Shown: positions 1-10,850 of the stretch, piece after piece | Layout of the letters: each line of letters begins with the position of its first letter | Position numbering within the stretch: position 1 is the stretch's first letter | NCBI GenBank assembly: GCA_963082975.1 | Contig: OY720344.1 | Span: 7,985,580 to 8,049,579 of the forward strand | Length of the DNA: 64,000 nucleotides | Source of the DNA: Labia minor | Taxonomy: Eukaryota > Arthropoda > Insecta > Dermaptera > Spongiphoridae | Direction of reading: 5' to 3' | The notes under the pieces: generated by a model | Told to the model about the DNA's origin: nothing | Databases searched by the model: none | The model's input: the letters and a program-made list of their open reading frames with translations, nothing else | Position numbers and translations under genes: made by a program

Positions 1-930
1 TTAAATAATAATAATTTCTTAATCAATGACTAAAGCTCCATGAAAGAATTCGTTTCACTAGATTGCTAGCTAGATTGCTTATAAAATTTAAAAAAATCTA
101 TTAATTAGAGCGACAGCATACAGATGGGCAATTTTATAAACCATTATAATGAACGACATCAGTCCAAGTGATTAAATTAATTATCATTATTAATAAATTT
201 TACTTTTTGTTTCGGAAACAGGATTTTAAAAATCCTCAAATATTCACAGGTTTTCTATAAAAAAAAAAAATTTTTTTATTATAAAATGTTATTAACATTT
301 CCATTTTCTAATGGCAATTATTACACCATCTTTACTTTTATAAAATATTTTTAAAATTTTATTTTAATAAATCAGAATTAATAAATTTTTCAAATATATA
401 AAAGATAATATTATATAAATTATATAATTATATTAGATATATAATAAATATATATCATATTATAATAGAAAATATTTATGTAAAAGAAATAATATATGAA
501 ATATTTAAAAAAATTACAATCTTCTTCAGTAATAAAAATATTGTTTACTATTGATATGATTTCTTTATTAGTGTTGTGAGAAGAGGGAAGGGAAGAGAAT
601 AATTGAAATTATCGTCATATTATATATTCGCTTTACACTCTGTCAAGGTTAACTGCCACCTGAGACGGCTCTCCAACTCTTAGCACAAACTAAGACAAGG
701 TGGTGTGGTGGTGGTGGGAGTAATGTGGAAAATATCAATGATTTTGGCATTAATTCTAAACAAGTTGATCGACGTTCATGTGCCATTAAATTTTTTTTGT
801 CTTTAAAATATAATACATATTAGATAAAATATGTATTATAACAGGTTTTGGAAAATAAATTAAAATACATATGAATTTTTAATTGAGAAACAAATTATTA
901 GATAGAAATTTATTAAAATTATATTAAAAT
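1..930. other. AT-rich intergenic DNA with one less AT-rich island
   Basis: No coding region is supported here. Most of the stretch is A/T runs. An island at about 640-780 is far less AT-rich and includes CACCTGAGACGG and GTTGATCGACGTTCATG; it could be conserved regulatory DNA, but nothing in the window tests this. Confidence 0.4.
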
Positions 931-931
931 A

Positions 932-1562
932 AGCTGGAGTGTCTCCACTCGACTATCTCGCAAATTTGAATTGGATTAAATAACATAATATATTATATTT
1001 AAATTAAATTTAATTAATTATAAATTATAAATTAAAATTAATAAATAATATTTATTAAATCAGCGCATGTTTGGCTCTTTGTTGATGGCACCACGTTATG
1101 TGTTGGCGCGTGATTTGCAGTGTTAAAAAATTAATTCCGGTACTTTCAGCGATTCAATCAAGCTGAAATTCTATATATAGCAGTTTTATACAATTTATTA
1201 TCATTTGAAAAATTATCAAACATATATCTTTATTTTTACCGTTACTTTAGAGGGAAAAAAATCACGTCACGTGTTGGTGCGTGAGATTTGAAGTGTTAAA
1301 AAATTAATTCTGGTACTTACAGCAGATAAATCAAGCTGAAATTCTAGATATAGCAGTTTTATACAATTATTAATCATGGGAAAAACTATCAAACATATAT
1401 TTTTATTATTACGGTCACTTTAGAGAAAAAAAAATCAAAACGTTGTAGGTAATGACCCTCTTTCGGCAGAGCTACATTTCTCATAAGTTGATAGAAAATT
1501 ACGAGTTTTGAATAATTCCCGTATACCAAATTTCATGATGCTACCTACTCTCAAACCGTTAA
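932..1562 (-). mobile_element. R1 repeat, copy a (HINE-like non-autonomous element)
   Basis: This is one of five R1 copies (also 24552-25113, 41966-42527, 45203-45761, 55481-56069). Read on the minus strand, the 3' end is the hairpin TGGAG-ACA-CTCCA, preceded by GCGAGATAGT, which is the inverse of the family's 5' terminal motif ACTATCTCGC. This copy lacks the 5' terminal part and fades out near 1562. It has no ORF. An internal segment of about 170 bp is duplicated in tandem, which no other copy shows. The BEL element begins about 100 bp further on. The layout fits Helentron-associated elements; that assignment is inference. Confidence 0.7.
1092..1436 (-). repeat. Internal tandem duplication within R1 copy a
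   Basis: Two diverged units, about 1092-1262 and 1264-1436, each contain in order the GTGTTGG-GCGTGA box, AGTGTTAAAAAATTAATTC, a CAAGCTGAAATTCTA box, GCAGTTTTATACAAT and the ACTTTAGAG box. The other four R1 copies hold this block once. Confidence 0.75.
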
Positions 1563-1668
1563 ATTATTTCCTAACACTTACATATAAAAAATATTGAAAG
1601 TATTTAATTCATTTGTGTGTTATCAATTATATTATTATAATTAAATTTCATGATTTTATATTGATAAT

Positions 1669-2646
1669 TGTTAACGCCGCTCCCTGATTTAGATTTATTT
1701 ATTTTTAAGGTCAATTTATTTTTATATAATTTTTGTAATTTTTTCCTTTTTAAATATGTATGTTTTTTTTTTATTATATTGGTATGCCATGTGTTGAGTT
1801 TAGTGGCTATTTTAACGCCACTAGTCACATGACTCCTCACAGCCAATCACCATGCTCGATTTTGGCCCATGGCGCCAACGGCTAGCGTTGTGGTAGCAGA
1901 GGTGATCTCTCTCACTTGCATTTGAGACTTGCTTGTGTGACGCCGTGTTGAGAACTTGTACTTTGAACGTGGATTCCTTTTCCACGCTTTTTAGGAGATC
2001 TACCTTACTTGCTGGATTAACGCCTTGTTGCGAAGTTATATTTTAAAGTGGATATCATTTCCACGCTTTTTAGGTGATCTACTTCACTTGTTTTTCAAAC
2101 TTCTGGCTGTGAACTTGATATTGAGCTTTTTAGGTGTGAATTCGCCATTTTGTTGTTAAAACACGTGGAGACACTGTGTTTCAATTATTATTATTATTTT
2201 TTTTGTAACTTGTTTTGTTTTAGCTCAATATTAGCCAGCATTTATTTCTCTTATTTTTATATTTTAATTTTATCTTAGTTTTTTTACTTTATGTTAATTT
2301 TACTTTAATTAAATACATTTTATAGCGTGGCAACGAACATTTCTCTTTTATTTATAAAAAGTGAACCTAATCTTTCCTTTGCAGGCCCATATGTTAGCAT
2401 CGGATATTTGATTAATTTAATTTGTTATTGCTTTAAGATTTTGGATGTTCAACGTGATTCTCCTAAGCGCTAATAGTCAAACGTACTGCACTCTTTGGTG
2501 AAGTATATTTAAGGGTTCCTTTCCCAAATAATTTGTTTTATTCCCCGTGTGAAAGAGTTGAGAATTCTTTTTTTTAACTCCTTCACTAGTGGCAAAGGTG
2601 GTCCGACAAGCTGAACAATATTTTATTTTAGTCAACGGCTTGTCCA
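1669..2646 (+). repeat. 5' LTR of the BEL element
   Basis: Starts TGTTAACGCCGCTCCC and ends GGCTTGTCCA, where similarity with the second copy stops. Internal near-repeats GTGGAT-CC-TTTCCACGCTTTTTAG occur twice, near 1970 and 2045. The LTR should hold the promoter and polyadenylation site, but I cannot place the transcription start. Confidence 0.95.
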
Positions 2647-2660
2647 TACCCCTTAACTTT

Positions 2661-2678
2661 TGGCGACCGTTGACCACA
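2661..2678 (+). other. Candidate primer-binding site
   Basis: TGGCGACCGTTGACCACA begins 14 nt after the 5' LTR. A tRNA 3' end (CCA) would pair with the leading TGG. I cannot name the tRNA with confidence. The short spacer between LTR and primer site is compatible with BEL/Pao. Confidence 0.55.
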
Positions 2679-2787
2679 GGACTGCGCGGGAGTTTCGGTT
2701 GGATAGCCAAATCGAGAAGTACAGGTTCATTTTTTTTTAATTCATTTATTATATATTTTTTTTTTTTAGTTTTTATACATTTTTAAA

Positions 2788-4782
2788 ATGTCCAGCACTC
2801 CATCCTCAGTTTTATTTCTGTATGCACAGGCAGATGAGGTTGTAGATGATTGGACATTGTTAAATCTTAATTTAGAAGATATTAAAAGTCTTGTTGAGAC
2901 GATCGATAATTTACCAGACTCGAGTCACTCAAGGTTGGCAAATGATATCGAAAAATCGCTCAATGAATTAAAAACCTTTCGTTTAAATAATTTTAAATCG
3001 AAATTGAACAATGAGGTACAAGTCCAACCAATATTGAATTTAATTAAAGCTGAATTGTTATTTTTAAACACAATTCAGCTTAAAAACATTTCAGCAAGTG
3101 ATAATGGGCCAAAGTTTGATTTGAACGCCACGTTTAGTGCCCAAAGTGCAAATACGGTGAACCTACCTAAACTTAATTTACCCATATTTAGAGGCTCATT
3201 TGAAGATTATATTCCCTTCAAGAACCAATTTGAAGCAGCCGTTACCAACAATCTGCAGCTATCCGCTTCCCAAAAGCTGCAGTATTTAAAATCTTACCTG
3301 GCCGGACCAGCAAAGGATCTCATCAACCATTTGCCGACTTCCGACGAGAATTTTACCATCGCTTTCGATATGTTGGAAGCTAAGTATTATAATTATCGCA
3401 AGATTGTTTTCAATCTTGTCGATAAATTCTTAAATTTAAAACATATTAAAACTCCCAGTGCTGAATCTTACATTGGGTTAGTTTCTACAGTAAGAGAAAC
3501 GATCTTGCAATTGGAAAATTTAAAAATTGATACTGAGGCTTGGAACCATTTCCTTGTGAGATTGGTCACCTCAAAATTGGATGAGCATACTCATCAAAAG
3601 TGGATTTTTTCCCTTAATAAGGATGAAATTCCAAAATTGAAAAATGTTTTAGAATTTTTAGACAAATTAGCTGACTCTTTCCACGAGACTCATGCTAATA
3701 AATTTTCCATTAATTTTAATAATAATTATAACAATAATAATCCAAATGCAGATTCGTTTCATAAAAGAAACAATAAAGTTTTTAATATTAGAAATTGTGA
3801 AAATAAGAATAAAAACAATTATATAAAATGTACCATGTGCAGAGGTGCACATTATTTACAAGGCTGCAAAAATTTCTTGAATTTATCAGTTAAAGATAAA
3901 ATTAAATTTGTAAAGGAGAACGAATTGTGTTCTCTATGCTTTTCTAATAAACATACTTCAAAGCAATGCAAATGGAGTAACTGTAAATTATGTAATAATC
4001 CACACAATTTTCTTTTACATATTTTTAGAGATAAAAATCGTCGGGGATCTTCTAGATCACCTACAAAGAGTACAAAAGGTGATGCGTCAGTGAGTAGCAA
4101 CTCCAGGTCATCCTCTCCACAAGAAAATCCTGCCTCTTCAAATTCCAGTGTTCATTTTTGTCGTGGAAAAAATACGACTTCTTTACTGGGCAAAGCAACA
4201 GTTATTTTAAATGATAATGCAGGTAAAACTTTTAAAGTTAAAGCCTTAATTGATATGGGCTCTGAAATCTCACTTATCTCTAACTCCTTAGTGGACAAGA
4301 TGAAATTACATAAGCAATCCTCCAATATCAAACTTACTGGCATTAAAAATCAACCTTTAGGCAAAAGCAATTCTTTTGTAAAAATTAATATTTCTTCCCC
4401 AGTTGATGATTCGTTTCATTTAAACACTACTTTCAATGTAGTGGATAATTTAAATTTAAAATTGCCATCGTTGCCATTGAAACGCAATCAATTTAATTTC
4501 GCTAAACATTTGCCTTTATCTGACCCCAGTTTCTTCTCTCCTAGTCAAGTTGATATAATAATAGGAGTTAAATTATTTAGCAAAATTATTAAACCCGAAA
4601 TTATTAAAAATAAAGATAGCTCTATTATAGCTCAATCTACAGAGTTAGGGTTTGTTATGTTTGGTCAGGCTATTCCCCTTAACGTCAAATGTTTCAACAT
4701 TAATAAAAAATGGCAAAATAAAAATGAAATAAGGGATGTGCTCAATATCAGAGCACAAGTTTACAAAAATTACAGGAGTTAG
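2788..4782 (+). CDS. BEL/Pao gag polyprotein with retropepsin-like domain
   Basis: A 664-residue intact ORF makes the capsid/nucleocapsid polyprotein of the retrotransposon, with an aspartic protease region at its C-terminal side. Residues from about 126 (LPKLNLPIFRGSFEDYIPFK) match the DUF1759 gag domain typical of BEL/Pao. Three Cys-His clusters follow at about 348 (CX2CX3HX4C), 381 (CX2CX4HX4C) and 399 (CX2CX3HX4H), then a basic/Ser-rich linker at about 410-450. The DUF1758-type protease core is at 487-497 (LIDMGSEISLI). The catalytic triplet reads D489-M490-G491 instead of the usual D-S/T-G, so protease activity is doubtful. The ATG at 2788 is the first in frame and lies 141 bp after the LTR. 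The ORF stops soon after the protease domain, where a full element would run into reverse transcriptase. Confidence 0.95.
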   Translation: MSSTPSSVLFLYAQADEVVDDWTLLNLNLEDIKSLVETIDNLPDSSHSRLANDIEKSLNELKTFRLNNFKSKLNNEVQVQPILNLIKAELLFLNTIQLKNISASDNGPKFDLNATFSAQSANTVNLPKLNLPIFRGSFEDYIPFKNQFEAAVTNNLQLSASQKLQYLKSYLAGPAKDLINHLPTSDENFTIAFDMLEAKYYNYRKIVFNLVDKFLNLKHIKTPSAESYIGLVSTVRETILQLENLKIDTEAWNHFLVRLVTSKLDEHTHQKWIFSLNKDEIPKLKNVLEFLDKLADSFHETHANKFSINFNNNYNNNNPNADSFHKRNNKVFNIRNCENKNKNNYIKCTMCRGAHYLQGCKNFLNLSVKDKIKFVKENELCSLCFSNKHTSKQCKWSNCKLCNNPHNFLLHIFRDKNRRGSSRSPTKSTKGDASVSSNSRSSSPQENPASSNSSVHFCRGKNTTSLLGKATVILNDNAGKTFKVKALIDMGSEISLISNSLVDKMKLHKQSSNIKLTGIKNQPLGKSNSFVKINISSPVDDSFHLNTTFNVVDNLNLKLPSLPLKRNQFNFAKHLPLSDPSFFSPSQVDIIIGVKLFSKIIKPEIIKNKDSSIIAQSTELGFVMFGQAIPLNVKCFNINKKWQNKNEIRDVLNIRAQVYKNYRS

Positions 4783-5116
4783 AATTGGTTTGGTGGAGTG
4801 CATACCCTGCTTTGCCAGTGGAAGTTGTATTAAATTCTCTACCTCCTACTCCTGAAACCGTTGATCCTTAATCCATTGAATTCATTTCTCCCGGTCATTT
4901 TTTCTCACCGGAGAAGCACTGACACATCTACTTTTATTAATTAAAAATCAAAATTGTAAACTTAATTCTAAAAGTTGTTATTAAAAGATCAGTGCCAGCT
5001 TTATTAGTTCATTCATTTTAATAATGTACTCTACTTATACATCTATATTTTTGTAAGCTAATTTTATGTAAATTACTTTTAAGTTTTGGTCAGTGATAAA
5101 CTGCGTTTCTTCACTG
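4783..5116 (+). pseudogene. Degenerate pol remnant and 3' untranslated part of the BEL element
   Basis: After the gag stop, short translations resemble pieces of BEL pol. LVWWSAYPALP (about 4785-4820) recalls the connector near the RNase H/integrase junction, and SIEFISPGHFF (about 4874-4906) recalls the (L)TPGHFL motif near the integrase C-terminus. A stop lies between them. All motifs of reverse transcriptase, RNase H and the integrase core are absent. The match of such short peptides is inference. The rest up to the polypurine tract is AT-rich and non-coding. Confidence 0.5.
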
Positions 5117-5128
5117 AAGGGGGGAGGA
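5117..5128 (+). other. Polypurine tract of the BEL element
   Basis: AAGGGGGGAGGA directly abuts the TG of the 3' LTR, the expected place for the plus-strand primer of reverse transcription. Confidence 0.9.
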
Positions 5129-6106
5129 TGTTAACGCCGCTCCCTGATTTAGATTTATTTATTTTTAAGGTCAATTTATTTTTATATAATTTTTGTAATT
5201 TTTTCCTTTTTAAATATGTATGTTTTTTTTTTATTATATTGGTATGCCATGTGTTGAGTTTAGTGGCTATTTTAACGCCACTAGTCACATGACTCCTCAC
5301 AGCCAATCACCATGCTCGATTTTGGCCCATGGCGCCAACGGCTAGCGTTGTGGTAGCAGAGGTGATCTCTCTCACTTGCATTTGAGACTTGCTTGTGTGA
5401 CGCCGTGTTGAGAACTTGTACTTTGAACGTGGATTCCTTTTCCACGCTTTTTAGGAGATCTACCTTACTTGCTGGATTAACGCCTTGTTGCGAAGTTATA
5501 TTTTAAAGTGGATATCATTTCCACGCTTTTTAGGTGATCTACTTCACTTGTTTTTCAAACTTCTGGCTGTGAACTTGATATTGAGCTTTTTAGGTGTGAA
5601 TTCGCCATTTTGTTGTTAAAACACGTGGAGACACTGTGTTTCAATTATTATTATTATTTTTTTTGTAACTTGTTTTGTTTTAGCTCAATATTAGCCAGCA
5701 TTTATTTCTCTTATTTTTATATTTTAATTTTATCTTAGTTTTTTTACTTTATGTTAATTTTACTTTAATTAAATACATTTTATAGCGTGGCAACGAACAT
5801 TTCTCTTTTATTTATAAAAAGTGAACCTAATCTTTCCTTTGCAGGCCCATATGTTAGCATCGGATATTTGATTAATTTAATTTGTTATTGCTTTAAGATT
5901 TTGGATGTTCAACGTGATTCTCCTAAGCGCTAATAGTCAAACGTACTGCACTCTTTGGTGAAGTATATTTAAGGGTTCCTTTCCCAAATAATTTGTTTTA
6001 TTCCCCGTGTGAAAGAGTTGAGAATTCTTTTTTTTAACTCCTTCACTAGTGGCAAAGGTGGTCCGACAAGCTGAACAATATTTTATTTTAGTCAACGGCT
6101 TGTCCA
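5129..6106 (+). repeat. 3' LTR of the BEL element
   Basis: A 978-bp copy of the 5' LTR, with no difference that I can find by eye. It is followed by the target duplication ATAAT at 6107-6111. Confidence 0.95.
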
Positions 6107-6111
6107 ATAAT

Positions 6112-7299
6112 TTATTTTATTAAATTTTATTATGAAAAATCTCCTATTATGTACTGTTAAATTGATTAATTAATTCCATATTAGGAATTATTAGGAATTA
6201 TTAGGAATTATTAAATGATTGCCTGCCTACCTTTGATTAATTTCATTAAATAATTGTTTTCTTCCCTGTGCGTTGTTGTTTCTTTCTTCGTTAAAACTTC
6301 ACTTGTAAATGAAAAAGTTTTCTCCAAATGAAATAAATTCCCGTTATAAACCAATACTTTTATATCTTTATCTAATTTTCAAGAAATATTAATAAATTTT
6401 TAAAAAAAAGCATAAAAATGTAATTCCAATCAATCGTTTTTATATCCAAACGAAGTGTTTAAAATCATATACGGATTTTATTTTAGCTCCGGTGATTTAG
6501 TGATACGATTGACAGAACCCAATCACTTTGCATTGGCTTTCTATTTAAACTCGACTATTTTTACTCTAAAAACAAACCAATTTCATATTAAATTTGACAT
6601 TAAATAGAAAATTATTTAATATATCATAGCTACATATATCTAGAGAATTGACGATATGGAAATGTTATATAATACAAGATAATTTTTATGAAATTGATAA
6701 ATTAGAGAGGGAAGGGGGGTAGGTGGTGAGTTTCAAATGAAGAATCGATCTGTATTTATAAATGTCATTTATGTTGACCATCATTTCACAAGTTTTTTTT
6801 TTTTTTTCTTAATTAAATTAATTCATAAAAGATTCAAAAAATTTCTAGGACGACTTTGGAAAACATAATGCATATTTATATGAATATTAAGATGAATATG
6901 TACTTAGAAATTTACCATCACTCAGATGATTATTCCTTGTCGACGTCGTCGTCCCCCTCTCCCTCCTCCTTCCCCCATCACTGCAATTAGAGTAATTAAC
7001 TATTTCCCTTATCACTAACCACATTGAAATGAAAAATATAAATGTTAATTAAACCATTTATAGATATTAATTAAAAGTCAGTTAAAAAAAATATCAATCA
7101 GTGTGAAACTATTCCTTCGAACAAAATCGTAAGTTTTTTTTGACACTTATAGTAGGTATTTAATTTTACTATCTATCGGGGAAGTTAACCCGATATTCTT
7201 AAACATTATTTAATTAACTTAGACAATAATTATATTATAATATAAAATAATTATTCATATATTGAATTTTGAATTATTTCGAAAATTATTTATTTAATG
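6112..7299. other. AT-rich intergenic DNA
   Basis: No gene is supported. A 10-bp unit TTAGGAATTA is repeated three times at 6181-6210. A pyrimidine-rich, less AT-rich patch lies at 6937-6976 with repeated GTCGTC and CCTCC. Confidence 0.5.
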
Positions 7300-7816
7300 A
7301 TCAATATCCATTTTGTTCATCAGCTCGTTCTTCGATTCTAACTTTATCTCATGAATTTATGGCAAAACGCTTTCCTCTCATTGGTCTCATCAGTTTTGGG
7401 AATTGGAAAAAGACGCAGGGAGCCAAATCTGGTGAATTCGGTGGTTGAGACATGATTACGGTGTTGTTTTTTGCGAAAAAATCACAAACAATCAATGATA
7501 TGTGAGCTGGTGCATTATCGTGATGCAGAATCCATGATTTGTTTTTCCAAAATTCCGAACGTTTGAGCCGATTGCTTCAAGCAACCGTTGCATAACTTGT
7601 AGTATTCCTTATTTGTTTTTAAGTAAAAAAAATCAAAGAATACACAAAACGTTCTTCAGTTGTCAAAAACAAACTACTAATTTAAAATGGCTGATAATGT
7701 CAACATATGAGAAACATATGTGCACTAACATAACAAAAAAAACATTCGATAATCGAATGAACACAGCCTGAGAAAAATTCAAAAATCAACTTGTCTTTTG
7801 AACAGACCTCTTACAT
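7300..7816 (-). pseudogene. Mariner transposase relic, internally deleted
   Basis: Read on the minus strand, it starts with the mariner-type end AGGTCTGTTCAAAAG, then an untranslated leader, and then jumps to the catalytic half of the transposase: HHDNAPAH around 7505-7535, NNTVIMSQPPNSPDL, and CVFFQFPKL. The N-terminal HTH region and the first catalytic Asp are deleted. The third catalytic Asp (CDFF in the family) reads Val, so the product would be dead. It shares leader and end sequence with the relic at 54147-54776, so both belong to one family. Later frames have stops. It is a relic, not a gene. Confidence 0.85.
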
Positions 7817-9340
7817 ATTTTAATCAAGTTTAATTTTCATTATAGTACAACAGATTTATCCATCTCATATACAAAATTGCGGACTACATTCTAAGTCTAT
7901 TCTTCAACATATATATAAAGAGAGGAGGGGGGAAGAAAGAAAGAAGTAATGATAGATATTCAAATAATTATATAACATTAACGATAGTATACCTAAGATT
8001 TCAATCTTATAAATTATCTATAGAAAAGAGTATATATTAGTAAAAAAAAAATTATTTTCAAATTTTGTAAAAATATAAATATTCAAATTATTGATTTTTA
8101 ATTGAGAGATGTAATGTATATAATGAATAATTTTAAAATTTAATTATCAAATAATAAATTATAATTAATTAATTAATTAATATATTTTCAAAAAAAAATA
8201 TTTACTTAAGAATACATACTCGTATGATTGAATTTCAGCTAATAATCTTACATAATTTTATTTTATTAAGAATACAAATATTGATAATGATTTTTTTTAT
8301 AATAAATTAATTTATTCTATAAGTAATAATATAATAATACAAATATTTAAGTGGTTTAATTTAATTATATAATAAATAAATGAAGCTGATTCTTTTGATT
8401 AAAAATCTATTGTCTTATGTTTTGTTTGTTTTTTTTTTGTATTCTTCTCTCTCAATTAGAAAGAAAATAAATGTGAGTGGTTGTCTCTTTTGCTGTCCCT
8501 CGACGAACGTTAAAACAAATGTTCCCAGGATATTCATTCATTCAATCACGATAAATTTATTGGAATATATTTATGTTCATCCTAATTTTTGTCTTGTATT
8601 TTGTTGGGTGGCCGTAGTAGTAGTAGTAGGAGAAGGAAGCAAAGAAGAAGAAGAGGATGGGCATAGGGAACCACATGTTCTATTAGAAAACCTGGTTCGT
8701 TCACCACATGTCTTAACGAAAGTGAATCGGGGTCGAGGAGGTGAAGAGATGAGGGGACTGGGGGGAGGGGGTAAATAAAGGAAACCCACACCCTGAATCG
8801 AGGGGACCTGATTCCACTCTCCCTTTCATCAAGATTTATTTATCTGATTTCCTCTTTTTTTTATTTATACTTAAAAAAAAAAACGACAAACCAACCAACC
8901 AACCCTTCAACCCTTTTCCATCTGGCAGGGGGATAAATTTATGACGTTCATTAATATTCGATATTGGAATGTTTGTCCTCTTTCCTTTTTTTTTTCTTTA
9001 TCAGAATATTACACTTGCTTGATGATGAGTAACCGATAGATAATGTTGGGGTTTTGCCAAGCAAAAGGAGGAAATTTACTCTGACATTAGATTTTAATGT
9101 ATTTTTGATTTCGTAATAATAATTTTTTTATGTACATACATATATCTATCTATAACCAAATATATATATATATAAAGTTCTTTGCAGATGTTTCATCTTT
9201 CTCTCAAAGTAATTTGTTATTATAAAACAACGAAGATCATAAAGAAAAATTAAAAAAATTTAATAAATGAATATCATCATATCAAGACTGGATTTATAAT
9301 TTAAATTGATAAATACATTTTAGTTGTTATTTATTTACTT
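7817..9340. other. Intergenic DNA with a simple-repeat ORF
   Basis: Mostly A/T-rich. The stretch 8460-8960 is less AT-rich with GTAGTAGTAG, GAAGAAGAAG and G-runs. A 132-codon ORF (8380-8778, plus) runs through it, but its C-terminal half is translated simple repeat (VVVVV, KEEEED) and it resembles nothing I know. I do not call it a gene. Confidence 0.45.
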
Positions 9341-9379
9341 ATGAAGGCGCCATTGGGTGTGTGGGTAGCGAACCTGCCT
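9341..9379 (+). mobile_element. 5' fragment of a tRNA-derived SINE
   Basis: A 39-bp stretch is identical to 9805-9843, covering a few flanking bases and the A-box part (TGTGTGGGTAGCG) of the SINE at 9809. The SINE body is missing; AT-rich DNA follows. Either a truncated copy or a long direct duplication flanking 9380-9804. Confidence 0.7.
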
Positions 9380-9808
9380 TTAGAATTTAGAAATTTAGAA
9401 TTTAAAGAATTGTGGTTTGAAAATAAAATAAAAAAAAATAAAAAATTGTTAAATGTATAAAAAAAGGAAGGAGAAAGCATAATGGCAAATTATAAAATTA
9501 CATCTAAACAACATTCTCAAAAATATGAAATTCAAGGGTAATTTTGTAGGAGTGATAGAACAATATGAATATAGACAGATAGATAGATAGATACTAAGGG
9601 AATTGAAAATTGATTGAAGAATTGAATACAAATTCAACTCAGAAATAAAAAGGTAGATTTATTAATATTTATAAATTATTTTGTAGTTCAATTTTCAAGA
9701 TGTATACAATGATATAATTGAAAGAAATCAATAAAAATAATTAATTAAGTAATGAAAATACAATTTACCTATATTATAATTTTATGAATTTAATTTGCAG
9801 AAAAATGA

Positions 9809-10098
9809 AGGCGCCATTGGGTGTGTGGGTAGCGAACCTGCCTCACATTCACATGGTCCCGGGTTCAAGTCCCGGACCTGGCAAGGGAATTACCCTAGCT
9901 GGGGTCTATGGGACGGAGTCAACCCAACTTACGGGAACAACATTGGGGAAAAGCTACTTGATAGCGCCTCCGATCAAGAAAATCAAGGTAAAGTTTGAGA
10001 GGACCCGTTCTACTGATCATAGGACACTTCATTGATATAACCGGCTTGATAGGCTTTGTCCTTGCGTAGGATGTACAAAGTCAGAGGTTTTTTTTTTA
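9809..10098 (+). mobile_element. tRNA-derived SINE
   Basis: The head (about 9811-9884) has tRNA-like polymerase III boxes: A-box region TGTGTGGGTAGCG and B-box region GGGTTCAAGTCCCGG near 9861-9875, ending ACCTGGCA. A non-tRNA body of about 200 bp follows (GCGCCTCCGATCAAGAAAAT; TTCTACTGATCATA) and ends in a T-rich tail after TGTACAAAGTCAGAGG. The same body occurs at 34975-35276, so it is an interspersed family. A functional tRNA gene is excluded because the acceptor arms do not pair and the unit is repeated with a conserved body. Confidence 0.85.
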
Positions 10099-10529
10099 TT
10101 TACTTATTTTAATATAAATCTAAAATTATTTTATTTATTTTTTTAATTATTTAATAATTACAAATGTTAATATAATATTTGTCATATTTTATTGGATAGA
10201 TATGAAAGTCTTGGAAGATGTACATATATTATAAAATGAAACAATCTTAACTAACTTTAAAATTTATACCTATTTCTGTCTTTTACTGATCGCCTATTAT
10301 TAATTATTACATTTAATTAATTTTATTTAATTTCACATTGTGTCCTGTTGTCAAATCTTGCAATTTGACCCACTTCCCAATGTTCGAATGAGCTGAAATT
10401 TTGCATACATATGTAACTCCGATGACAAATAAAATATTCAGGTTCATCCCAGGTGATCTCGAAGGTATTATTAATTAATTAATATTATTATTATTATTAT
10501 TTAATTACAATTTGTACTTTCTCAGTATT
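10099..10529. other. AT-rich intergenic DNA
   Basis: No gene is seen. The block 10330-10470 (GAGCTGAAATTTTGCATACA and neighbours) is less AT-rich and may be an old repeat fragment. (TTA)n follows at about 10480-10500. Confidence 0.4.
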
Positions 10530-10850
10530 TTTTTCTAGAAACGATTAACCTATCCCATAGATGTTAGGGGATTAGGCTTGGTCTAATTGGGAAAGGAATT
10601 CACCCTGACCAACTTGATTTGTATCAAACCTTTCTTCAGGTGCTGCTGTTGAGAAACTTGTGCACTATGTGAAAGGACTGAAGAATAACTGCCCTTTGTG
10701 CAATTTTGAAAGTATGGGATGGTATTAAGTTTCTCTAGATTTCTTTTTATAGTCAATGAGACTACTCCTTCTGCAGAAATCACTATCGGATAGATTGTCG
10801 CCATATTCAACTTCCAGATTTCCTTAATCCTTAATCCTTTCTTGCCATAT
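10530..10850 (-). pseudogene. Non-LTR retrotransposon reverse transcriptase tail fragment
   Basis: The minus strand encodes EIWKLNMATIYPIVISAEGV followed by a Leu-rich stretch. This recalls the C-terminal segment of non-LTR retrotransposon polyproteins, where an 'EI..mWn...vePIVIsatGvip' line follows the polymerase domain. An in-frame ATG lies at 10810 and the frame stops at 10583. No polymerase motifs remain. The clade cannot be told from this piece. It is a 5'-truncated dead copy, as is usual for LINEs. Confidence 0.6.

Larger units (their letters stand above)
1669..6106 (+). mobile_element. BEL/Pao LTR retrotransposon, non-autonomous, recently inserted
   Basis: Two direct 978-bp LTRs (1669-2646 and 5129-6106) start TG and end CA. 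They flank a 2482-bp interior and show no difference that I can find by eye. A 5-bp target duplication ATAAT lies at 1664-1668 and 6107-6111. The interior has a primer-binding candidate, a 664-codon gag-protease ORF, a short degenerate pol remnant and a polypurine tract. Full BEL elements also carry reverse transcriptase, RNase H and integrase; here the interior is too short and those motifs are absent. Identical LTRs and an intact gag suggest very recent movement, necessarily with enzymes supplied in trans. Confidence 0.95.

Noticed and set aside
1604..1846. 80-codon minus-strand ORF, repeated at 5079-5306
   Set aside because: It lies in the LTR and occurs twice only because the LTR is duplicated.
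8380..8778. 132-codon ORF as a secreted or membrane protein gene
   Set aside because: The hydrophobic start comes from T-rich DNA and the C-terminal part from GTA, GAA and G-run simple repeats; no codon bias or domain.
9811..9884. A tRNA gene suggested by A- and B-box motifs
   Set aside because: Acceptor arms do not pair, and the segment is the head of a repeated unit with a shared body (also at 34975), so it is a SINE.
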